A stretch of 5,342 nucleotides of DNA from JAFGGT01 sp036733165 (GTDB lineage: Archaea; Methanobacteriota_B; Thermococci; Methanofastidiosales; NM3), in NCBI GenBank assembly GCA_036733165.1, contig DAINBB010000052.1, positions 1 to 5,342 of the forward strand. Direction: 5' to 3'. Shown here in pieces: positions 1 to 5,342 of the stretch (position 1 is the stretch's first letter; each line of letters opens with the position of its first letter). The position numbers and the translations under genes were made by a program. The notes below the pieces were generated by a model that saw nothing but the letters and a program-made list of their open reading frames with translations, did no database searches and was not told where the DNA came from.

Positions 1-909
1 GCCCTTGTCACTGGCGGAGCGGGATTCATAGGCAGCCATCTTGTGGATGCCTTGGTAAAAGAGCACCAGGTCACGGTCATCGACAATCTGAGCTCTGGCA
101 AAGAGGAGTATGTCAGCGATGAGGCCGACCTCATCATCGGGGACCTGACGGACCTTGCGTCCATAAAATCTTATTTTGACTCTGCCGATGTCGTGTTCCA
201 CATCGCGGCAAATCCCGATGTCAGTCTGGGTTCAAAGGATACCCGGGTGCATATTGACCAGAACATACTGGCCACTCACAATGTGCTCGAGGCCATGAGG
301 CTCAACGATGTCAGAGACATCGTCTTCACTTCCTCTTCGACGATCTACGGACTTGCGCCCATCCCGACGCCCGAGGACTATGGGCCTTTGGTCCCCCGTT
401 CCATATATGGCGCGTCCAAGCTTGCCTGCGAGGCCTTAATATCATCATATTGCCATTCGTTCGGCATGCGCTCCTGGATATACCGTTTTGCCAACATCAT
501 CGGAACAAGGTCCAATCATGGCATCATCCCTGACTTCATCGCAAAACTGAGAAGCAATGAGGAAGAGTTGGTGATACTGGGAAATGGAAAGCAGACGAAG
601 TCATACTGTCATATCAGTGATTGCATCGATGCAATGCTGTACGCATACAGCAACTCCGATGAAGATGTGAATATCTTCAACATAGGGTCCGATGACACCA
701 TCTCAGCGGTTGAGATCGCCGATTTGGTGGGTAGAGATATGGGCCTGAATCCCAGCTATACCTTCACAGGCGGGGACATAGGTTGGGTGGGGGACATACC
801 CAAGATGTTATTGTCCATTGCCAAGATAAGGGAACTTGGATGGGGGCCCAGATACAATTCAAGAGAGGCAGTGAATAGGACAATAAAAGATATTCTGGCG
901 GACACGTGA
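1..909 (+). CDS. NAD-dependent UDP-sugar 4-epimerase-like protein (extended SDR), 5' end outside window
   Basis: Cytoplasmic sugar-nucleotide epimerase/dehydratase family protein, closest in style to archaeal GalE-like proteins that interconvert UDP-glucose and UDP-galactose. The open frame runs from base 1 to the TGA at 907-909 (302 residues visible). The Rossmann NAD-binding motif TGGAGFIGSH is at visible residues 4-13, so the GTG at base 43 is not the start; only a few N-terminal residues appear to be missing. Further landmarks are the acidic end of beta-2 (VIDNLSSGK, residues 26-34; D28 suggests NAD over NADP), GDLTD (47-51), the catalytic Ser/Thr region TSSST (110-114) and YGASK with Tyr136 and Lys140. 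RFANIIGTRSNHG (162-174) and the substrate-side SYCHISDC (201-208) follow, and the C-terminal part has TGGDIGW. Length is normal for the family. It lies 4 bp upstream of a nucleotidyltransferase, forming one operon. Family is certain; the exact sugar substrate (Glc/Gal, GlcNAc/GalNAc or another) cannot be read from the sequence. Confidence 0.93.
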   Translation, partial: ALVTGGAGFIGSHLVDALVKEHQVTVIDNLSSGKEEYVSDEADLIIGDLTDLASIKSYFDSADVVFHIAANPDVSLGSKDTRVHIDQNILATHNVLEAMRLNDVRDIVFTSSSTIYGLAPIPTPEDYGPLVPRSIYGASKLACEALISSYCHSFGMRSWIYRFANIIGTRSNHGIIPDFIAKLRSNEEELVILGNGKQTKSYCHISDCIDAMLYAYSNSDEDVNIFNIGSDDTISAVEIADLVGRDMGLNPSYTFTGGDIGWVGDIPKMLLSIAKIRELGWGPRYNSREAVNRTIKDILADT

Positions 910-911
910 TC
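906..911 (+). promoter_or_regulatory. Shine-Dalgarno site embedded in the upstream stop codon
   Basis: GTGATC is complementary to the GAUCAC of the conserved 16S rRNA 3' tail (GGAUCACCUCC) and sits 2 bases before the ATG at 914. That is where the 3' half of an extended SD would fall. It includes the TGA stop of the epimerase gene (907-909), suggesting the ribosome ending there can re-initiate directly on the next gene. The GGAGG core itself is absent. Confidence 0.5.
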
Positions 912-913
912 TG

Positions 914-1741
914 ATGAAGGCATTGATCTTGGCAGGGGGGTTTGGTACAAGGCTCAGGCCCTTGACATACAGGATTCCCAAGTGTCTCCTTCCCATAAAT
1001 AACAAGCCCATCATAATGCATCAGTTGGAGCTGTTGGACTCCTTTGATGAGATTATATTGGCCACAAACTATCTTGAGGAGGAGATCATGGCCTTCTTGA
1101 AAGAAAGGGGCATTGAGAACGTCGCGATCAACAACGAGCCCGAACCCCTCGGGACCGCGGGCGCTGTCAAAAACGCTGAAAGATTATTGGGGAAGGAATT
1201 CCTGGTAATGAACGGAGATATAATAACCAACTGCAATATTGACGATCTGTTGGAGGACGGACCGAACGCCATATCCGTCACTCATGTGGAGGACATCTCC
1301 AGATATGGAACTGTGATATCCGATGAGAGAGGGAGGGTAAGTGAGTTCAGGGAAAAGGAGGACAATAGAATCCCCGGGTGGATAAACTCGGGTCTCTATT
1401 ACCTCAACGAAGACATATTCGACCACATCCCCAAAGGCAGGTTCTCATCATTGGAGAGGGAGTTATTTCCCTTCCTGGCCAAGGAAAGCAAACTGAGGGC
1501 TATCAGGAACGATGGATACTGGCACGATGTCGGAACGAAGGACGACTTCATAAACACGAACATCTCCTTGGCAGGAACGGACAGCGTGATCGGGGACGGA
1601 TGCTCCATCAAGGGCTCTGAGATAGAAAGGTCGGTCATAATGGACAATTGCGTCATAGAGAATTCCAGGATAAGGAATTCAATCATCGGGCCGAACAACA
1701 GATTAATGAACATCAGCGTTGAGAACGATATCGTCTCTTAA
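914..1741 (+). CDS. Sugar-1-phosphate nucleotidyltransferase (RmlA/ManC/GMPP-like) with short left-handed beta-helix tail
   Basis: Makes an NDP-sugar plus pyrophosphate from an NTP and a sugar-1-phosphate in the cytoplasm. The 275-residue protein opens with the signature nucleotide-binding loop GGFGTRLRPLT (8-18) followed by the conserved PK (22-23). Then come EPLGTAGA (77-84, base recognition region), NGDIITN (100-106, D102 a metal ligand), the FREK motif (145-148), NSGLYYL (158-164) and GYWHDVGTKDDF (201-212, D205 the expected second metal ligand). From about residue 224 the tail has isoleucine/valine-rich hexapeptide turns (VIGDGC, VIMDNC, IIGPNN) typical of a left-handed beta-helix. It is only about two to three coils long, much shorter than in GlmU or ~400-residue archaeal bifunctional enzymes. 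The start is fixed by the family motif beginning at residue 8 and by the SD match. Second gene of the module with the epimerase. The nucleotide and sugar are not determinable here: GDP-mannose, UDP-glucose and dTDP-glucose all remain possible. Confidence 0.92.
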   Translation: MKALILAGGFGTRLRPLTYRIPKCLLPINNKPIIMHQLELLDSFDEIILATNYLEEEIMAFLKERGIENVAINNEPEPLGTAGAVKNAERLLGKEFLVMNGDIITNCNIDDLLEDGPNAISVTHVEDISRYGTVISDERGRVSEFREKEDNRIPGWINSGLYYLNEDIFDHIPKGRFSSLERELFPFLAKESKLRAIRNDGYWHDVGTKDDFINTNISLAGTDSVIGDGCSIKGSEIERSVIMDNCVIENSRIRNSIIGPNNRLMNISVENDIVS

Positions 1742-1748
1742 GGGCCGA

Positions 1749-3596
1749 TCATATGTTCAGGTAATACCCTGTCGTCTCAGTGTCATAAAGTTTCAACAGC
1801 AGCGTCTGGTCGCAGTTTTCCTCAAGGTCCGGAAAGTCCTCCTGCGCCTCCTTGGAGACATACAGGTATTCCTTCACAACGCTTTCCAAGATTGATGCGT
1901 CGTACTTGTCGTAGTACAGGTAGGTGTTCTCGATAGGCTCATAGGACCGTTCTCCCGAATAGGAGAACGAGTACTCTATGCCCTTGTAGTCGAAGGCCGT
2001 CACAAGGACATCTATCTCGTCTATCAGGACGACCCGGCAATCCCAGGACTCCAATGCCTCGATCACCTCATCATATCTTTCATTGGAATACAATATCAGG
2101 GGCAGTTTGTGTTCCTTGGCGAAGGACACGGCCTCCCCGTATTCCCTCGCATCGCAGATGGCAACGTATTCCGGGTCCTCCCAGAAGGTGTTGATTATGT
2201 TTATCGATGTGAGGCACCTGTCGCTCCTGTTGAGCTTGATATAGCCCTCATGGTCCTTTGTCAATGACGTGTAGTACACTTTCGAGCCTTCCGGCGGCGT
2301 CTGGCCCAATGGGATGTCGAACGAACATGACACTATGTCCATCAGTTCATAGTCAACGCTGCCCGTGTTGAAGAACGTGTTCATAAACTCGATATCGTTG
2401 TCCGATATGGCGGTGTACTTGTTCTGTGTGTTGTTGATCTTGGAATACGCCACTATGTTCCCATCGAGCTCCCCTCTGGCCCAGATCAACGAATCGAAGT
2501 CCTCCTCGGATATGAGGAAGTTGAAGTTGTATCCGAACGAGAGCGAGTTGGATGCGATCAGGATGAGCGGTATCAAGACCGCATATCGTGAGTACTTGAC
2601 GCTCTTTAGATCAAAGTTGTCATAGATCAATAAAGTGAATCTGGCCGCGGCAATGCTGAGGGGTATCGTGAGGTATATAAGGAATCTGTGCGGCAGGAAG
2701 TTGAAGTCCACCCTGAAGAGCTGCGTCAGGGAGAACAATGACGCAAACACCACTATCAGGAATATGTCGTTCTTTTCGTGTCTGTATGCCGAGATGATCA
2801 ATCCAGGTATGGCAAGGAGTATCATCGGGAACAGCAGGTCGAACTTATTCCATGACAGAGATGTGTCGGCCCCAAACGAGAAAGTGCTAAAATATTGTTT
2901 GACAGAATTGTAGAGGAGATCATAGGATTCCTGGAAGGCGGGCAATTTATCGCTCGGGGTGAAGTATATGATGGATATGAACGCGAAGAAAAGAGCGGCG
3001 ATCAATGCGGACTTCTTATACTCCTTTTTAAACAGCATGTAGAAGAAGAATCCCACCAACGTCACGAAGATGGTAACGGCGCCCGTCAGGTTATGGATGA
3101 AGAAGATCAGTATGAAGGTCGGGATCATCAGCAGCGACCTTTTTGATGGTTCCCTGGACGTGTCGTACATGAGTAGGATGTACATGACAAGCAAGGGGAA
3201 TGCCAGGGTCTCTGCTATGGTCTGGCCGTCCCTGATTATGGCAAGCGGCGTCACGGCGATGAAGAATGCGGAGAGGAGCCCTATCCTCTCATCGTAGAGG
3301 CGCTTGCCCAACAGGTACATCGCGAACACCAGCGTCGCACCGAGGAAGGGTCCCACGTACACAAAGAGGGTGAAGAAGTCAATACCCGTTATCCTTCCCA
3401 AAAGACCCATGAACATATTGAATCCCGGATGTAAACCTTGCAAGAAACTGCCGCCGTTGATGATATTGTTGAAGATGTTGATGTAGTAGTACACATCACT
3501 TTCCGGAAGCACATGAAAGTGGGCGAACCTGTAAAGCCTAAGCACCAATGCCAACACGAACAGGAATACCAGTGCTATATGGCCTCTCTTCATCAT
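1749..3596 (-). CDS. Multi-pass membrane protein, GT-C glycosyltransferase fold, STT3/AglB-like, with large C-terminal extracytoplasmic domain
   Basis: A 615-residue protein with a short cytoplasmic MMKR and about 11 hydrophobic helices by eye (roughly 6-24, 74-97, 104-122, 128-144, 154-170, 171-189, 196-212, 252-270, 276-294, 303-326, 337-353). A soluble ~255-residue tail follows, predicted outside. The first external loop has PESDVYYY (31-38), like the acidic loop-1 motif of GT-C enzymes. IRDGQTIAETLAFP (121-134) sits where STT3 has its second acidic motif. HRFLIYLTIPLSIAAA (303-318) resembles the late STT3 helix whose Arg contacts the lipid-linked substrate. The oligosaccharyltransferase WWDYG signature is absent, so this may be a lipid-linked sugar transferase and not a true OST. 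Residues ~477-565 resemble one CWB2 unit. The tail has five Cys and NX(S/T) sequons at N388 and N456. It lies 54 bp downstream of enolase on the same strand but has its own TATA-like box, and no SD precedes the ATG. The GT-C assignment is fairly secure; donor and acceptor are unknown. Confidence 0.8.
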   Translation of the reverse strand: MMKRGHIALVFLFVLALVLRLYRFAHFHVLPESDVYYYINIFNNIINGGSFLQGLHPGFNMFMGLLGRITGIDFFTLFVYVGPFLGATLVFAMYLLGKRLYDERIGLLSAFFIAVTPLAIIRDGQTIAETLAFPLLVMYILLMYDTSREPSKRSLLMIPTFILIFFIHNLTGAVTIFVTLVGFFFYMLFKKEYKKSALIAALFFAFISIIYFTPSDKLPAFQESYDLLYNSVKQYFSTFSFGADTSLSWNKFDLLFPMILLAIPGLIISAYRHEKNDIFLIVVFASLFSLTQLFRVDFNFLPHRFLIYLTIPLSIAAARFTLLIYDNFDLKSVKYSRYAVLIPLILIASNSLSFGYNFNFLISEEDFDSLIWARGELDGNIVAYSKINNTQNKYTAISDNDIEFMNTFFNTGSVDYELMDIVSCSFDIPLGQTPPEGSKVYYTSLTKDHEGYIKLNRSDRCLTSINIINTFWEDPEYVAICDAREYGEAVSFAKEHKLPLILYSNERYDEVIEALESWDCRVVLIDEIDVLVTAFDYKGIEYSFSYSGERSYEPIENTYLYYDKYDASILESVVKEYLYVSKEAQEDFPDLEENCDQTLLLKLYDTETTGYYLNI

Positions 3597-3614
3597 ACTC
3601 TACACATTTTTACC

Positions 3615-3622
3615 ATATATAA
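3615..3622 (-). promoter_or_regulatory. Candidate TATA box for the GT-C membrane protein gene
   Basis: Read on the minus strand this is TTATATAT within a long AT-rich stretch. Its centre is about 25 bases from the tandem ATG codons at 3594-3596 and 3591-3593, so transcription would begin at or next to the start codon, giving a leaderless mRNA. The absence of any GGAGG-like element upstream agrees. A second possible box, TTTTTATAGG, lies at 3631-3640. Promoter strength and start site are inference. Confidence 0.5.
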
Positions 3623-3633
3623 TAAATTAACCT

Positions 3634-3648
3634 ATAAAAAGAAGAATG
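3634..3648 (-). terminator. Pyrimidine/T-rich stretch after enolase, possible archaeal terminator
   Basis: On the minus strand, directly after the enolase TGA, the sequence reads ATTCTTCTTTTTAT, with a run of five T. Archaeal RNA polymerase can terminate at such U-rich tracts without a hairpin. This would separate enolase from the membrane-protein gene that follows, but readthrough is equally possible and the tract overlaps a candidate TATA element. Confidence 0.3.
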
Positions 3649-3650
3649 GG

Positions 3651-4952
3651 TCAGAGATCCATTGGATTCCTGAATCTCTTGCCCGCGTATCTCGCCTTCG
3701 TGTCCAGCTGCTCCTCGATCCTCAGAAGCTGGTTGTACTTGGCGGTCCTCTCGGACCTGCAGGGCGCACCGGTCTTTATCTGGCCGCAGTTCAAGGCAAC
3801 CGAGAGGTCAGAGATGAAGGTGTCCTCAGTCTCTCCGGACCTGTGGGACACGACGACGCCCCAACCCTTCCTGAACGACATGTTCGCTGCGTCAAGCGCC
3901 TCTGTCACTGTGCCTATCTGATTCACCTTCAGCAACAGGGCGTTCGTCGCGGAGGCCCTGATGCCGTTCCTCAGCCTCTTGGGATTCGTGACGTAGAGGT
4001 CGTCGCCCACTATCTGGACCTTGTTCCCTATGGCCGACGTCAGTATAGAGAAGCTTTCGAAGTCGTCCTCTGCGAAGGGGTCCTCTATCGACACGATGGG
4101 GTACGAGTCCGTGAGCATGACATACCTCTCTATGAGATCCTCCTTCGAGAGTTCCTTCCCTTCGAGTGTGTATGTCCCATTGCCCTTGTTGTAGAACTCG
4201 CTTGCGGCCGCGTCCAGGGCGATCTTCACGCTTTTGTCATATCCCGTTTCCTCTATGGCCTTCACGAGCATCTCCAAGGGTTCCTTGACCTTCTTCATCG
4301 GCGGGGAGTATCCCCCCTCGTCGCCGACGCCCGTGCTGTTCTCGCCGTACTTCCTTGCGACTATCTTCTTGAGCTCGTGATAGATCTCGCTCACGGCCCT
4401 GAGCCCGTCATAGAACGTCTTCTCGCCAACAGGCATGATCATGAACTCCTGGAGCTCCAGGCTGGACGCCCCGTGGACGCCGGCGTTGAGGACGTTGGAC
4501 ATGGGCACCGGCAGAACATGGGCGTTTGGTCCGCCAAGATATTCATATAGATGGAGATTGAGGGTGTCTGCGGCACATGCGGCACACGCCATGGATGCGC
4601 CCAGTATGGCATTTGCCCCGAGATTGGACTTCCCCTTTGTCCCGTCCTTCTCTATCATCGCAATGTCTATCTCACGCTGGCTGGTGACGTCCATACCGGT
4701 TATGAGGTCCGAGATCGTCTCGTTCACGTTGTTCACGGCGTTGAGAACGCCCTTCCCCCCATAGCGCTCGTCGCCGTCCCGGAGCTCAAGCGCCTCGTAT
4801 GACCCGGTGGATGCGCCGGATGGGACGATGGCCTTACCGTATCCATCTTGGGAGACCACCTCCACCTCCACCGTTGGATTTCCCCTCGAGTCAAGGACCT
4901 CCCTTGCCCAGACATCTGTGATTTCATAATCCTCAAATTCATATTTTAACAT
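3651..4952 (-). CDS. eno: Enolase (phosphopyruvate hydratase)
   Basis: Converts 2-phosphoglycerate to phosphoenolpyruvate and back, in cytoplasmic glycolysis/gluconeogenesis; needs Mg2+. The 433-residue protein is full length for the family. It has the N-terminal signature AREVLDSRGNPTVEVEV (16-32), SGASTGSYEALELRDGD (45-61), the mobile loops, and the proton-donor region VGDEGGYSPP (209-218, E212). The three metal ligands are D247 in ALDAAASE, E290 in SIEDPF and D317 in VGDDLYVTN. The catalytic base is K342 in LLKVNQIG, followed by SHRSGETED (369-377) and K393 in IKTGAP. Nothing catalytic is missing. The start gives a slightly long leader (LKYEFEDYEITDV) before the usual first strand, but a GAGGT site 6 bases upstream supports it. 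It is divergent from hel308 across 47 bp. Codon third positions look GC-richer than in the membrane-protein gene downstream, as expected for a highly expressed gene. Identification is essentially certain. Confidence 0.99.
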   Translation of the reverse strand: MLKYEFEDYEITDVWAREVLDSRGNPTVEVEVVSQDGYGKAIVPSGASTGSYEALELRDGDERYGGKGVLNAVNNVNETISDLITGMDVTSQREIDIAMIEKDGTKGKSNLGANAILGASMACAACAADTLNLHLYEYLGGPNAHVLPVPMSNVLNAGVHGASSLELQEFMIMPVGEKTFYDGLRAVSEIYHELKKIVARKYGENSTGVGDEGGYSPPMKKVKEPLEMLVKAIEETGYDKSVKIALDAAASEFYNKGNGTYTLEGKELSKEDLIERYVMLTDSYPIVSIEDPFAEDDFESFSILTSAIGNKVQIVGDDLYVTNPKRLRNGIRASATNALLLKVNQIGTVTEALDAANMSFRKGWGVVVSHRSGETEDTFISDLSVALNCGQIKTGAPCRSERTAKYNQLLRIEEQLDTKARYAGKRFRNPMDL

Positions 4953-4974
4953 TAAAATACCTCAAAAATGTTAA
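4946..4974. repeat. Perfect 8-bp inverted repeat over the enolase start codon and SD
   Basis: TTAACATT at 4946-4953 and AATGTTAA at 4967-4974 are exact reverse complements separated by 13 bases. The enolase start codon (minus strand, 4950-4952) lies in one arm and the GAGGT ribosome site (4959-4963) in the spacer. It could be an operator for a dimeric repressor on DNA, or an AU-rich hairpin in mRNA if transcription starts far enough upstream. Only one of eight pairs is G-C, so an RNA stem would be weak. Chance occurrence in an AT-rich region is possible. Confidence 0.5.
4959..4963 (-). promoter_or_regulatory. Shine-Dalgarno site of enolase
   Basis: Minus strand GAGGT, six bases (ATTTTA) before the enolase ATG, matches the anti-SD ACCUC. 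It decides the start at 4952 over any internal codon. It contrasts with the membrane-protein gene and hel308, which have no recognisable SD. Confidence 0.75.
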
Positions 4975-4978
4975 TAAG
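4971..4978 (+). promoter_or_regulatory. Weak candidate TATA element for hel308
   Basis: TTAATAAG is centred about 25 bases upstream of the hel308 ATG at 5000, the right distance for a leaderless transcript. It is a weaker match than the TTTATTTAAA element at 4983-4992, which is too close to the ATG to serve hel308 unless translation began at a later codon. Part of it overlaps the 8-bp inverted repeat. Confidence 0.3.
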
Positions 4979-4982
4979 CAGA

Positions 4983-4992
4983 TTTATTTAAA
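4983..4992 (-). promoter_or_regulatory. Candidate TATA box for enolase
   Basis: Minus-strand TTTAAATAAA is the best TATA-like match in the divergent gap. About 25 bases downstream on that strand is near 4962, which gives a leader of roughly 10 bases that just contains the GAGGT site. The box lies within a near-palindrome, GATTTA-TT-TAAATC (4981-4994), so it could in principle recruit TBP in either orientation. Confidence 0.5.
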
Positions 4993-4999
4993 TCTATGT

Positions 5000-5342
5000 A
5001 TGGACATTGGGGACGCAGGACTTCCGCCGAACATAATACAAAGATTCATGGCGATGGGGTACAAGACTCTTTTCCCCACCCAGGAGACCGCCATCAGGAC
5101 GGGATACCTTTCGGGCAAGAACATAGTGGTGGCCGTACCAACGGCGTCCGGAAAGAGCCTGATGGCGTATCTGGCGATAGCCCAATGCATAGACAAGGGC
5201 GGCAAGGCGGTCTACATAGTCCCGCTCAAGGCCTTGGCGGAGGAGAAGTACAACGACCTTCGACAGCTGGGATTCAAGGCGGCCATCTCGGTGGGCGACT
5301 ACGACTCCAATGACGTATGGCTCAGGAACTACGACGTGGTCG
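5000..5342 (+). CDS. hel308: Hel308-type Ski2-like DNA helicase, N-terminal 114 codons (cut by window end)
   Basis: ATP-dependent 3'-5' superfamily 2 helicase that acts at stalled replication forks in archaea. The frame from ATG 5000 stays open to the window edge. It shows the expected N-terminal order: the opening MDIGDAGLPPNII (1-13), a Q-motif region LFPTQETAI (24-32) with Q28, Walker A/motif I PTASGKS (47-53, K52 binding ATP phosphate), motif Ia YIVPLKALAEEKY (72-84) and ISVGDYDSND (96-105) ahead of motif Ib. The spacing and wording match the Hel308 group closely, more so than bacterial Lhr or RecQ. The start at 5000 is chosen because homology begins right after it. A second ATG at 4996 is out of frame, and the next in-frame ATGs (residues 17 and 19) would cut the conserved N-terminus. 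No SD is visible, so the mRNA is probably leaderless. DEAH box, winged-helix and ratchet domains lie beyond the window. Confidence 0.95.
   Translation, partial: MDIGDAGLPPNIIQRFMAMGYKTLFPTQETAIRTGYLSGKNIVVAVPTASGKSLMAYLAIAQCIDKGGKAVYIVPLKALAEEKYNDLRQLGFKAAISVGDYDSNDVWLRNYDVV

Noticed and set aside
43..45. GTG as start codon of the epimerase gene
   Set aside because: The NAD-binding motif TGGAGFIGSH is encoded in the same frame upstream of it (bases 10-39), so the true start is outside the window.
1069..1713. Several minus-strand frames inside the nucleotidyltransferase gene
   Set aside because: They are short shadows with no SD, promoter or recognisable domain, fully covered by a well-supported gene.
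1749..3596. Membrane protein as a canonical AglB oligosaccharyltransferase
   Set aside because: The WWDYG motif is missing and the C-terminal domain looks different, so only an STT3-like/GT-C label is supported.
3438..4550. Long plus-strand open frame of 370 codons antisense to enolase
   Set aside because: It is the mirror of a GC3-rich, codon-biased enolase gene, which rarely uses TTA, CTA or TCA codons in the relevant register. The translation is low-complexity in style (many His, Arg, Val, Leu), shows no domain, and extends into the 5' part of the membrane-protein gene.
4983..4992. TTTATTTAAA as the TATA box of hel308
   Set aside because: It lies about 12 bases before the ATG. A start site about 25 bases downstream would fall inside the coding region and remove the conserved N-terminus. 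It fits the opposite-strand enolase gene better.
4996..5313. Plus-strand open frame from ATG 4996 at the hel308 start
   Set aside because: It starts 4 bases before the hel308 ATG in another frame and encodes a Gly/His/Arg-rich sequence with no domain. The frame from 5000 has clear helicase motifs and remains open to the window end.

Overview
The window looks archaeal, most likely euryarchaeal. Four things point that way: a Hel308-type helicase at the right edge, an archaeal-type NAD-dependent sugar-nucleotide epimerase at the left edge, TATA-box-like promoters with very short or absent leaders, and heavy use of AGG (Arg) and ATA (Ile). Moderate GC would fit Thermoplasmatota such as Methanomassiliicoccales, but that placement is a guess from style and not from a marker gene.

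Layout: (1) Positions 1-1741, plus strand: a two-gene sugar-nucleotide module, an extended-SDR UDP-sugar 4-epimerase-like gene (5' end cut by the window) and a sugar-1-phosphate nucleotidyltransferase, 4 bp apart and surely co-transcribed. (2) Positions 1749-3596, minus strand: a large multi-pass membrane protein of GT-C type. It is convergent with the module, with only 7 bp between stop codons. Its membrane part carries STT3/AglB-like acidic and arginine motifs, but WWDYG is missing and the ~255-residue C-terminal domain contains a stretch resembling a cell-wall-binding repeat 2 (CWB2) unit. (3) Positions 3651-4952, minus strand: a complete enolase with all catalytic residues. (4) A 47-bp divergent intergenic region with overlapping AT-rich promoter elements and two inverted repeats. 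(5) Positions 5000-5342, plus strand: the first 114 codons of Hel308, cut by the window end.

How they fit together: the epimerase and nucleotidyltransferase would make or interconvert activated sugars in the cytoplasm. The GT-C membrane protein could transfer sugars or glycans from a lipid carrier on the outer face of the membrane, so the left two thirds reads as a cell-surface glycosylation locus. Enolase (glycolysis/gluconeogenesis) and Hel308 (replication-fork repair) are housekeeping genes flanking it. No mobile element, CRISPR array, rRNA or tRNA was seen, and no stretch over 300 bases lacks a gene. The parts most worth a second look are the unusual GT-C protein and the inverted repeat over the enolase ribosome-binding site and start codon.
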